Source: Pseudomonadota bacterium (GTDB lineage: Bacteria; Myxococcota_A; Polyangia; Polyangiales; Polyangiaceae). From it: DNA of 25,858 bases. A model generated the notes under the pieces. That model searched no databases and was not told where the DNA came from. It was given only the letters and a program-made list of their open reading frames with translations. Below are positions 1 through 7,870 of the stretch, one piece after another (within the stretch, counting starts at the first letter, position 1; every line of letters begins with the position of its first letter). The position numbers and the translations under genes are program-made. The stretch is from the NCBI GenBank assembly GCA_023432025.1, contig JAEYVE010000149.1, forward strand, positions 1-25,858, read 5' to 3'.

Positions 1-2
1 AT

Positions 3-134
3 TTGGGCGGCTTCTGGACCCGCCACTACCCGACGATTCGGAAGGAGCTCATGCGGCGCTACCCGCGCCACGCCTGGCCGGAGGACGGTCGCACGGCGTC
101 GCCTCCAGCGCCCAAGCCGCAGCGCCCGCGCTGA
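3..134 (+). CDS. hrpB: ATP-dependent helicase HrpB, C-terminal fragment (cut by window start)
   Basis: Only the last 43 codons are present, reading leftwards out of the window, and they end at TGA 132-134. The fragment contains FW-x3-YP-x-IRKEL-x2-RYPRHAWPED. From family knowledge this matches the conserved end of HrpB, a DExH-box RNA/DNA helicase of unclear physiological role, where the pattern FW...VRKE...RYP+H.WP(E/D)D is usual. After that signature the protein ends in a short Pro/Ala/Lys/Arg tail. The helicase core lies outside the window, so it cannot be judged whether the gene is intact. The next gene is convergent and its stop begins 10 bases further on. Confidence 0.8.
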   Translation: MGGFWTRHYPTIRKELMRRYPRHAWPEDGRTASPPAPKPQRPR

Positions 135-144
135 GTGCTCGCGT

Positions 145-1128
145 TCAACCGCGAAGCACGTCCGCGACGAGCTCGAACGACCGGAGGCGCGCAGCGTGGT
201 CGAACACCTGCGCCGTCACCATGAGCTCGTCGGGCGCGAAGCGCTCCACGAACGAAGCAATACCGCGCCGGACCGTGTCCGGCGCGCCAACGAACGAGTA
301 CGCCAAGGCGTGTTGCACCATCGCGCGCTCTTCTCGACTCCACAGCGCGTTCATGTCGTCCACCGGCGGAGGAAACTTCCCCGGTCGTCCGCGGCGCAAA
401 CGCAAAAACGCCTGATAGAGTGACGTCATGAGTCGCTCGCCTTCGGCGTCGGTGTCTGCGGCGACGGCATTGACGCAAGCGAGCGCATAGGGCGCGGGGC
501 AGGCCTGGGACGGAACGAAGCTCGAACGGTAGATGCGAAACGCAGCCTCCAAGTGCTGCGGCGCAAAATGCGAGGCAAAGGCGAAGGGCAACCCGAGCCG
601 AGCCGCGAGCTGCGCGCTGAACAAGCTCGACCCCAAGAGCCAAATCGGCACGTTGAGACCGGTTCCGGGGTAGGCGCGGACCGGATGGTCCTCGGCCCCC
701 TCGGCGAAGTAGTCCGCGAGCTCGAGCACGTCCTCGGGAAACCGGTCGGCTGCGTCCATGTAGCGACGCAGCGCTCGCATCGTGAGCCCATCCGTCCCCG
801 GCGCACGCCCCAACCCGAGATCGATGCGGCCGGGGTGCAGCGCCTCCAAGGTGCCGAACTGCTCGGCAATGACGAGCGGAGAGTGGTTCGGCAGCATGAT
901 CCCCCCGGCACCGACCCGAATGGTGTGGGTCGCCGCCGCGACGTGACCGATGACGACCGCCGTCGCTGCGCTAGCGATGCCGGGCATGTTGTGATGCTCG
1001 GCCAGCCAAAACCGCTCGTATCCCCAGCGCTCGACGTGCTGCGCTAGATCGGTCGTGTTCTGAAGCGCTTCTCGCGCGCTGGCCCCTTCGGGGACCGGGG
1101 CCAAGTCGAGTACGGAAAACGGAATCAT
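145..1128 (-). CDS. YhbW-like LLM-class flavin-dependent oxidoreductase
   Basis: 327-residue protein of the bacterial luciferase-like monooxygenase superfamily, MsnO8/YhbW group. These are single-domain TIM barrels that bind FMN and oxidise small substrates; the substrate here is unknown. The N-terminus FSVLDLAPVPEG, then WLAEHHNMPGIASAA, MLPNHSPLVIAEQFGTLEAL, and PGRIDLGLGRAPG resemble E. coli YhbW closely (recalled, not searched). Length is normal for the family and no signal peptide is seen. I chose ATG at 1128 because GAAGGA lies 4 bases upstream and the family starts just before FS-LDLAP. A TTG at 1140 would add four residues and overlap that ribosome binding site. The gene is divergent from the aminopeptidase gene and convergent with hrpB. 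Confidence 0.9.
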   Translation of the reverse strand: MIPFSVLDLAPVPEGASAREALQNTTDLAQHVERWGYERFWLAEHHNMPGIASAATAVVIGHVAAATHTIRVGAGGIMLPNHSPLVIAEQFGTLEALHPGRIDLGLGRAPGTDGLTMRALRRYMDAADRFPEDVLELADYFAEGAEDHPVRAYPGTGLNVPIWLLGSSLFSAQLAARLGLPFAFASHFAPQHLEAAFRIYRSSFVPSQACPAPYALACVNAVAADTDAEGERLMTSLYQAFLRLRRGRPGKFPPPVDDMNALWSREERAMVQHALAYSFVGAPDTVRRGIASFVERFAPDELMVTAQVFDHAARLRSFELVADVLRG

Positions 1129-1238
1129 CCGCTCCTTCAAACGCGCCGCGCCCGGTCTCGGTTTCAGGGACCCGCGCGGAGGCCGCAGTGCGGCTCGGAT
1201 GGGCTACTCCCGACGAATGCCGCGGGGCGATGCGGCGC

Positions 1239-1267
1239 TTGGTGCAGAGAGCTCCGCGTTGTACTGA
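1239..1267 (+). promoter_or_regulatory. Possible sigma-70 promoter of map, leaderless type
   Basis: TTGGTG (1239-1244), a 17-base spacer, then TACTGA (1262-1267). The map start codon begins only 6 bases after the -10 box, so the expected transcription start falls on or beside the ATG. No clear Shine-Dalgarno sequence precedes the ATG, which fits a leaderless transcript. The -10 match is imperfect. Confidence 0.3.
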
Positions 1268-1273
1268 AGCGAC

Positions 1274-2014
1274 ATGTCTATCGAAGGTCCCGACGATTTG
1301 GAGGGACTGCGTCGCATCGGCGCAGTCGTGGCGAACGTACGCGACAGCATGCTCGCAGAAGTGCTGCCGGGGGTTTCCACCGCCGAGCTCGACGAGCTGG
1401 GACGTGACCTCTTGCGAAAGCACGGCGCCCGCTCCGCGCCGAACCTTGCCTACGGGTTTCCGGGCGCAACGTGCATCAGCGTCAACGACGAGCTCGCGCA
1501 CGGCATTCCGAAGGCGAACAAGGTCCTCCGCGATGGAGATCTGATCAACATCGACGTTTCGGCGGAGCTCGATGGCTACTGGGCGGACACGGGCGCGAGC
1601 GCGCCGGTGGGCGTGGTTTCGCGTCGGCTCTCGCAGCTTTTGTGGGCCACGCGCACGGCCCAGGCCGAAGCCATGCAGGAGGCCCGCGCCGGTCGCCCGC
1701 TGAACGTGATCGGACGCGCGGTGGAGAGGCGCGCGAAGCGTCACGGCTTTCAGGTGGTGCGCACCCTGGGCGGCCACGGCGTCGGTCGACACATTCACGA
1801 GGATCCGCACGTTGCGAACTTCTTCGATCGCCGCGCCAAGGAGCCGCTCTGGGAGGGCTTGGTGCTGACGATCGAGCCGTTCTTCACGTTGGGGGCGACG
1901 GATTTCGTGGAGGACGAGGACGGTTGGACGCTGCGCACTCCGGACGGCAGCGTCGGCGCCCAGTTCGAGCACACCTTCGTGGTGACCAAGGGTGCTCCTC
2001 TCGTGCTCACCTGA
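1274..2014 (+). CDS. map: Type I methionine aminopeptidase
   Basis: 246 residues. The enzyme removes the initiator methionine from nascent cytosolic proteins using a dinuclear metal centre. All expected ligands are visible: D94 in NIDV, D105 in ADTGA, H168 in GGHGVG, E201 in TIEPF and E232 in QFEHT. The substrate-side histidines are H76 in NDELAHGIP and H175 in HIHEDP. Spacing matches E. coli Map (D97, D108, H171, E204, E235). There is no N-terminal zinc-finger or SH3-like extension, so this is the short type Ia form. The ATG at 1274 lacks a strong ribosome binding site and a candidate promoter lies directly upstream. The gene stands alone: the oxidoreductase is divergent and mutS is convergent. 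Confidence 0.95.
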   Translation: MSIEGPDDLEGLRRIGAVVANVRDSMLAEVLPGVSTAELDELGRDLLRKHGARSAPNLAYGFPGATCISVNDELAHGIPKANKVLRDGDLINIDVSAELDGYWADTGASAPVGVVSRRLSQLLWATRTAQAEAMQEARAGRPLNVIGRAVERRAKRHGFQVVRTLGGHGVGRHIHEDPHVANFFDRRAKEPLWEGLVLTIEPFFTLGATDFVEDEDGWTLRTPDGSVGAQFEHTFVVTKGAPLVLT

Positions 2015-2136
2015 GCGGGCCGCGCGCGGCGCGGCTCACCTCACGGAGCGCCGACGTCGCGCGCGTTCGCGAAACCCGGGCGTAGTGCGGGAGCACCGCG
2101 ACTTCGACGTTCGGCGCCTTCCCCCATCCCTCGAGG

Positions 2137-2158
2137 AAAAGCGTGGGAGCCCACGCTT
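2137..2158 (-). terminator. Intrinsic terminator of the mutS transcription unit
   Basis: Inverted repeat AAGCGTGGG / CCCACGCTT (2139-2147 and 2150-2158) forms a stem of 8-9 bp with a tiny loop. On the minus strand it is followed by TTTT (2140-2137) and then CC. It begins on the first base of the mutS stop codon. On the plus strand there is no U-tract, so it probably acts mainly on mutS transcripts. Confidence 0.6.
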
Positions 2159-4770
2159 CAGCCGAGCTTGCCGCGAAGCTGGTGCAGGAGCTGCAACGCT
2201 TCGAGGCCCGTCAAGCGATCGAGCTCCACTTGGCGCAGCGTCTCGAGCACGTCGTCGTGCGCCTTGCTGGCGAGGGGGCGCGTGAAAAGATCCAGCTGCT
2301 GTCGGCTCTTGGCGGCGTGCCCCGCGTGCGAGCCCGGTCGCCCACCACCTTCGCGCGACTCCGCCTCGAAGGCGCCGAGCAGCGCGCGAGCGCGCGCCAA
2401 GACGGGCTCGGGGAGACCGGCGAGCTTGGCCACCGCGACTCCGTAGCTCCTGCTGGCGGCCCCGGGCACCAGGCGATGCAAAAAGACTACGTCGTCGTCG
2501 AGCTCGCGCGCGCTCACGCTGTAGTTTCTTGCGTGAGCGCTCGCTTCACCGAGCTCGGTCAGCTCGTGGTAGTGCGTGGCAAAGAGCGAGCGCGCGCCGA
2601 TGACCTCGTCCAGGTACTCCGCGACCGCCCACGCGATGGCCAGGCCGTCGAACGTACTCGTGCCGCGTCCGATCTCGTCCAAAATGACGAAAGAGCGCGA
2701 CGTCGCGTAGCGCAGGATCTGCGCTGTCTCGCGCATTTCGACCATGAAGGTGCTCTCGCCAGCCGCCAAGTTGTCGCTCGCTCCGACGCGCGAAAGCACT
2801 CGATCCACCACGCCGATGCGCGCGTAGCGCGCCGGCACGTAGCTGCCCATTTGCGCGAGCAACACGATGAGCGCCGACTGCCTGAGAAAGGTGCTCTTGC
2901 CCGCCATGTTCGGGCCAGTGATGAGCCACAAGCGCTCGCCGGAAGCATCCAAAGACAGATCGTTGGGCACGAAGCGCCCCGCCGCTGCGAGACGCTCCAC
3001 CACGGGATGTCGCCCGTCGCGAATTTCGATGCGCTCGGAGTCGTCCACCTCGGGGCGCGAGTAATCCAAGTGAACGGCGACGTCCGCGAGCGCAGCGGCC
3101 ACGTCCCACTCGGCGATGCGCTCGGCGAGCGCGCTCACGCGCGCAGCTTCTCGAGCGGCGCGCGTGACGAGGGCGCGCAAAAGCTCCAGCTCGCGCTCGC
3201 GGTGCCGCTCTTCTGCGCTGGCGATGCGCTCCGCCAGCTCGTCGAGCTCTTCCGTGGTGTAGCGCTCGCCGCCGGCCACGGTTTGTTTGCGCCGCCAGTC
3301 GGAGGGCGCCTTGCCCGCTTGGCTACGCGTGACCTCGATGTACCAGCCAAAGACGCGCGTGTACTTCACGCGGAGCCCGGAAATGCCCGAGCGCTCGCGC
3401 AGCTGCCCCTCGAATGCGACGATGCGTTCGGTCCCGCTCTTGCAGAGCTCACCGAGCTCGTCGAGCTCGGCGTCGAAGCCACTTCGGAAGATGGCGCCGT
3501 CCTTCGGTTGCGCTGGGGGGCGCTCCGTGAGCGCCCCAGCGAGCTCCGAGGCGAGCTCGGAGACCACGTCGAGTCCCTGCTCGAGACCCAAAGCGTCGAT
3601 GTTGGCGTCGTCCCGGAGGCTCGCGAGCAACGCCGACGCTCGCGCGCTGGCGCAAAGACCATCACGCAAGGCGCCCAGATCTCGCGGCGTCGCTTCGCTC
3701 ATGACGGCGCGCACGGCGAGGCGCTCGAGATCCGTGACGTCGGCCAGAATTTCCCGGAGCTCGGCGCGCAGTCGTCCGTTCGTGACGAACGTCTCCACTT
3801 GGTCGAGACGTCGCCGAATGGCGGAGGGTTCGATCAGCGGCGCCAGAAGACGCCGACGCAAGAGGCGCGCCCCACCGGCCGTCTTGGTGCGATCCAAGAC
3901 GGACAACACCGTTCCGCGCTTGTCGCCCGAAAAGGTCTGGACGAGCTCGAGGTGCGCCTGCGCCGCCGCGTCGATGCGAAGCAGAAGCGAGGGCTCCCAT
4001 GATTCGATGCGGCGCACCGGCAGCTCGCGCCCCGGATAGCAACGCGCGGCGTAACGAAGAACGCGAGCCACGGCCGCCGCTGCGGGCTTCGGGAGCAACG
4101 CGGCCTCCGACGCCAGTCCTGAAAGCAGCGGCTCGTGCTCGGCGTCCCCGAGCTCCACGTCGACGCGCACGAACCCGCCGCGCACCGAGAACCGCAAAGC
4201 CGCGACGGCGTCGTCGACGGCGTCCCCCAGAGACTCGGCATGACCGACGAGAACTTCGCGTGGCGCCGCGTGCCCCAGCTCGCCGAGCGCGGCGCTGAGG
4301 TCGTCGACGCGGGCGCCACGAAGCTGCCCGGTCGACACGTCCAAGAGCGCTATCCCCACGCCCGTCGGCTGGAGCTCCACCGCACAGAGCCAGTTGTTGG
4401 TGGACGCGTCCAGCTGCTCTGCGTGCGTCACCGTCCCCGGCGTGATGACGCGCACCACCTCACGCGGCACGATCCCGCGCGTTTTCGCCGGGTCCGCCAT
4501 CTGCTCGCAAATGGCGACCTTTTCGCCCAGCTCGAGCAGCCGCGCGATGTAGCCGTGCGCCGCGTGGTGCGGCACGCCCGCCATCGGCACTTCGTCGGGC
4601 TTGCCCTTGTTCCTGCTCGTCAGCGTGAGGTCGAGCAAACGCGCGACGCGCACGGCGTCTTCGCCGAACATTTCGTAGAAGTCACCGAGGCGAAAGAACA
4701 AGATCGCATCGGGATGCGCACGCTTCGCGGCTGCGTGCTGCTGCATCACGGGCGTCTCGCGACCTGCCAT
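2158..4770 (-). CDS. mutS: DNA mismatch repair ATPase MutS
   Basis: 870 residues, the normal length for MutS1. It recognises mismatches and small loops and signals to MutL through its ABC-type ATPase. The mismatch-binding motif GDFYEMF places the wedge residues at F31 and E33. The Walker A box GPNMAGKST is at 619-627 (K625) and Walker B is ILDEIGRGTS, with D698 and E699. The preceding STFMVEMRETAQIL is the usual signature region. QLDLF at 825-829 is a beta-sliding-clamp binding pentapeptide ahead of the C-terminal dimerisation tail. The start lies 9 bases after the stop of a large lipoprotein gene, with no ribosome binding site of its own, so co-transcription and translational coupling are likely. 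A hairpin terminator overlaps its stop codon. Confidence 0.98.
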   Translation of the reverse strand: MAGRETPVMQQHAAAKRAHPDAILFFRLGDFYEMFGEDAVRVARLLDLTLTSRNKGKPDEVPMAGVPHHAAHGYIARLLELGEKVAICEQMADPAKTRGIVPREVVRVITPGTVTHAEQLDASTNNWLCAVELQPTGVGIALLDVSTGQLRGARVDDLSAALGELGHAAPREVLVGHAESLGDAVDDAVAALRFSVRGGFVRVDVELGDAEHEPLLSGLASEAALLPKPAAAAVARVLRYAARCYPGRELPVRRIESWEPSLLLRIDAAAQAHLELVQTFSGDKRGTVLSVLDRTKTAGGARLLRRRLLAPLIEPSAIRRRLDQVETFVTNGRLRAELREILADVTDLERLAVRAVMSEATPRDLGALRDGLCASARASALLASLRDDANIDALGLEQGLDVVSELASELAGALTERPPAQPKDGAIFRSGFDAELDELGELCKSGTERIVAFEGQLRERSGISGLRVKYTRVFGWYIEVTRSQAGKAPSDWRRKQTVAGGERYTTEELDELAERIASAEERHRERELELLRALVTRAAREAARVSALAERIAEWDVAAALADVAVHLDYSRPEVDDSERIEIRDGRHPVVERLAAAGRFVPNDLSLDASGERLWLITGPNMAGKSTFLRQSALIVLLAQMGSYVPARYARIGVVDRVLSRVGASDNLAAGESTFMVEMRETAQILRYATSRSFVILDEIGRGTSTFDGLAIAWAVAEYLDEVIGARSLFATHYHELTELGEASAHARNYSVSARELDDDVVFLHRLVPGAASRSYGVAVAKLAGLPEPVLARARALLGAFEAESREGGGRPGSHAGHAAKSRQQLDLFTRPLASKAHDDVLETLRQVELDRLTGLEALQLLHQLRGKLG

Positions 4771-4779
4771 GCGCGGCGC

Positions 4780-7700
4780 TCAGAAGAAGCTCTGGCGAAG
4801 TCCGGGTGCTCCGCCGTTGATACCCACGAGGCCCAAGAGCATGAGGCCGCGATCCTGCGAGTCGACCACGGACAGCTGATTGAAGCCGGGAACCTGTTGG
4901 ATGCTGAGAGGCAAGACGACGCTCGTGCTACCCGTGAGCAACATGGTCTGGGCGGCGAAGCCGCCCTGGACGTCCACCGCGTACGTCATGTCTCGGCCGG
5001 ACGGCAAGAGACCGCGATACACTGCGAAGCGCGCCGTCAGGCCGTTGAAAATGCACTCGGACGCCGGTCCGCCTGGTTCGACGGGACCCTGCGTTTGATC
5101 GAACGCGCACACGACGTCCTCGTTCGTGCGCGGGCCCACGGCGCAAGCGGGGTCGAGCTCCGGCGCGGTGGCGTCGCAATCGACCACACCGGAGATTTCG
5201 AAGGCGCGTCCTTGCTGCTGGGGCCGCCACGGCGCGCAGTCACGCACGCACCGGTCGTCCGCACCCGTTCGCACGGTGTGACGGAAGCCTGACACCGATC
5301 CGCTCACGATCCACTGGTTGCCGCCCCGCACCCGATAGCTGAGGACGCCCGGGAAACAACAAGACAGCAACTCGGAGAGGTCTTCTTGGCCGCTGCGCGG
5401 CGCGAGCGACAAACGCCCCTGATACGCCTCCACTACGGAAAAGTCGCGGGATTCGAGCAGGTCTTCCTCGTCCTCCGTCTCACCGAAAACGCCGAGGCAC
5501 GTCGAGTATCCGCCGCCGCCACCGCAGCTAGCCCCTGCCCCGTCCCAATACGAATCGTCCTCGGGGAGGAGGTCGCTCGTGATCTGCACGTAGTCGGCGT
5601 GACGCGCGGCAAAGCGCTCCAGCGCGCCACCAGAGAGCCCGAACTGCTCGCGTCCCATGTCGGCGGTGAGAGCTACGTCCTGAACGCCGAGATCACAGAA
5701 GTGGGCGGACTGGTCCTCGATGAGGCTGCCCGAGTCTGCCGTGGAGAAGAATCCCGTTCGCAGATCACCAGCGAGCGGCCCCTCGAAGCGTACGGTCAGC
5801 TGCTCGCTGCGTGGGTAGGCGCGCGGCTCGTTCCAAGGCAACACGAGCGACGCGTGCTCTGCGATGCGGGGGTCGATGACGAGATCGTCCTGGCCATCTC
5901 CTCGCTTGAGCAGGCTCGTGCCCACGAACGCTTCGGCGGGGACCGGCGCGCCGGACGCGACCGGGTTCTCGAAGTCCACCCCCAAAAGGAGCGGCGTCCT
6001 GCGCCCAACCTCCGTCTGACGGCTGTTGCTGAGGCCACGACCCGACTGAAACAAGCGCGGAAACGACCGAAGCGACGGCGCCCCGATACCGATGCCGCTC
6101 CCCGAGGTGAGCACGACGTCTCCCGAGCGAGCGCGATGGGGCTCGACCACACGGCAACTCACCTCGTCGCTGACGGTGGCCGGCGTATTCGGTCCGCCGT
6201 CGAGCGTGTAGAGCTCGGGCTGGTCCGGCTCCGCGACGCAGCCACGGAAATCCTCACGCGCAGCCTGGTTGGTGGTCCGCGGACGGCGACACGCCGCGTC
6301 GAAGTCGTCCACGTCAATCACGGCGACTTGGCCGTTGCTGAGCAAGACGAAACCGAACAAGCCGCGCAACGTGTTGGGGCCTGCACCCGAGTCGAACGAC
6401 GAGCTGCTCCGATACCGAGCAGCGGGCGAGCTCAAGTCCACACCGGGGTTGGGGTCACAACGGGTGCCGATGACGGCCTCGCCCGTCACCAAATCCGCGA
6501 GGGGCCGATCGTGAAGCGCAAACGTCACGTCCTTGGCGGCCGCAGCGAACTCGATTCGATCGGGGGGTTCGAACGGCACCAACGCAGAGTTGGCGCGAAC
6601 GAGCGGCGTTCGCTGCGACTGGCCCGGAGAAACGTCGAAGACCATCACGCTCGCGACGTTGTCGCCCAACCTGGAGGCGTCTTCGCCGAGCTCGTCGATG
6701 GCGTAAACGAACTGTTGGCCCGTCGTGCTCACGGGGCTCACCGCGACGCGGCTGGTCGTGACGACGCGCTCCGGCGAAAGGAACGACGTGGCGACGAGCG
6801 GCTCCTGCTCGACGACGCTGCACGGATCGGACACGTCGAGCACGTGAACGAGCGGGCTTCCTTGGTCTGCGATGAACAAACGGGAGCCGTCCAGCGCCAT
6901 TCCTGCGGGGCGCGGCGTGAAGCTTTCGGAGAACGAGTATTCGACGGTCGACGTCGTGCAGCCGTCCACCACCAGATCCGGTGGCAGCGACTGCGACACC
7001 GCGCCAGGCACGGTCGCGTTCAGCTCGACCAGCGCTTCGATGGGGCACTCTCCGAACGTGCCCGGCTGTCGGTCGAGCAGCGCCTGAGCGTCGATGATGG
7101 CGACCCGTCCGAGGTCCGGCAGAGCAACGGCGAGCTTTCGGCGCCCCGGTGTGACCGACTCGAGACTCAAGTCCGCAGGGCACTCTTCCCGGAGCGCGGC
7201 GCCGTCCTCCGGAACGCTCGGCTCTGCGACGTAACCGTCTTGGCAGCTCACGCGAACTTCGCCGTCGGCGGTCGCCGGATCGACCACGACGGCCATGTCG
7301 CCGGGCGCGCTCGGCAACTGGCACGCGGGCCAGGACGTGAGGTCCCGCCCCATTTCTCCGGGGCGTGGAGCGCCGATGCAGCTCGTCGGCAGCGCGAAAA
7401 TGCCGTTGCGCCCCGTGTCCGCGACGCCCACGAAGGTGGCCATGCCGCCCGGCGTCGTCACGATGTCCAGCGGGCCCGAGCCGACGCGCAGCGGGGTGAT
7501 GCCAGGATTGGATGGGTCGACGTCCACGACGCCAGCCGTGGAGCTGCCCGCGCTCTCCCCCGTCAAGCGCACCACCGCCACCTCGGCGGTGACCGTCTGC
7601 GTCACCAAAGCAACGAGCTCGTTGCCCGGCTCGGCGACCGTGAGGCCACCATCGTCCAGCGTGGGCCCTTGCGGGCAGTCGGCGAGCGGGCGGCCCTTTT

Positions 7701-7857
7701 GGTCCGGTCCGACGCAGACGTACGTTACTTCGCCGCTAGCGCGCAGCGAGCGCACGGGTGCTTGCTCCGGCGGCTCCTGACAGGCTGCGAGCCCCGCCAC
7801 GAGTCCGACCGTGAAGACTCCCTCGAGGAGGGGACGACGTAGAGAGCGAGTCATCAC
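4780..7857 (-). CDS. Large (1025 aa) propeller-like surface lipoprotein
   Basis: I do not recognise a named family. The N-terminus has a basic segment, a hydrophobic stretch and a lipobox LAAC with C26, so export and lipidation are expected. The body (about residues 50-560) has repeated short beta-rich segments such as RLFIADQGSPLVHVLDVSD and FVLLSNGQVAVIDVDD, which look like degenerate beta-propeller (YncE/NHL-like) blades. The C-terminal half has scattered cysteines, including CGGGGGYSTC, suggesting disulfides and an extracytoplasmic site. AGGAGG lies 7 bases before the GTG start at 7857; an ATG follows at 7854. It sits 13 bases after the upstream lipoprotein gene and 9 bases before mutS. 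A role at the cell surface is inferred only. Confidence 0.8.
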   Translation of the reverse strand: MMTRSLRRPLLEGVFTVGLVAGLAACQEPPEQAPVRSLRASGEVTYVCVGPDQKGRPLADCPQGPTLDDGGLTVAEPGNELVALVTQTVTAEVAVVRLTGESAGSSTAGVVDVDPSNPGITPLRVGSGPLDIVTTPGGMATFVGVADTGRNGIFALPTSCIGAPRPGEMGRDLTSWPACQLPSAPGDMAVVVDPATADGEVRVSCQDGYVAEPSVPEDGAALREECPADLSLESVTPGRRKLAVALPDLGRVAIIDAQALLDRQPGTFGECPIEALVELNATVPGAVSQSLPPDLVVDGCTTSTVEYSFSESFTPRPAGMALDGSRLFIADQGSPLVHVLDVSDPCSVVEQEPLVATSFLSPERVVTTSRVAVSPVSTTGQQFVYAIDELGEDASRLGDNVASVMVFDVSPGQSQRTPLVRANSALVPFEPPDRIEFAAAAKDVTFALHDRPLADLVTGEAVIGTRCDPNPGVDLSSPAARYRSSSSFDSGAGPNTLRGLFGFVLLSNGQVAVIDVDDFDAACRRPRTTNQAAREDFRGCVAEPDQPELYTLDGGPNTPATVSDEVSCRVVEPHRARSGDVVLTSGSGIGIGAPSLRSFPRLFQSGRGLSNSRQTEVGRRTPLLLGVDFENPVASGAPVPAEAFVGTSLLKRGDGQDDLVIDPRIAEHASLVLPWNEPRAYPRSEQLTVRFEGPLAGDLRTGFFSTADSGSLIEDQSAHFCDLGVQDVALTADMGREQFGLSGGALERFAARHADYVQITSDLLPEDDSYWDGAGASCGGGGGYSTCLGVFGETEDEEDLLESRDFSVVEAYQGRLSLAPRSGQEDLSELLSCCFPGVLSYRVRGGNQWIVSGSVSGFRHTVRTGADDRCVRDCAPWRPQQQGRAFEISGVVDCDATAPELDPACAVGPRTNEDVVCAFDQTQGPVEPGGPASECIFNGLTARFAVYRGLLPSGRDMTYAVDVQGGFAAQTMLLTGSTSVVLPLSIQQVPGFNQLSVVDSQDRGLMLLGLVGINGGAPGLRQSFF

Positions 7858-7870
7858 TGCTGCCCCTCCT

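Noticed and set aside
398..404. DELSEDD in place of DELSEED in AtpD (residue positions)
   Set aside because: Conservative Glu-to-Asp change, within normal family variation, not worth a separate finding.
2143..4002. 619-codon plus-strand frame opposite mutS
   Set aside because: Antisense to a clearly conserved gene and without recognisable motifs.
5386..7842. 818-codon open frame on the plus strand
   Set aside because: It lies wholly antisense to the 1025-residue lipoprotein, with Arg/Ala/His-rich low-information sequence. This is the usual high-GC shadow frame.
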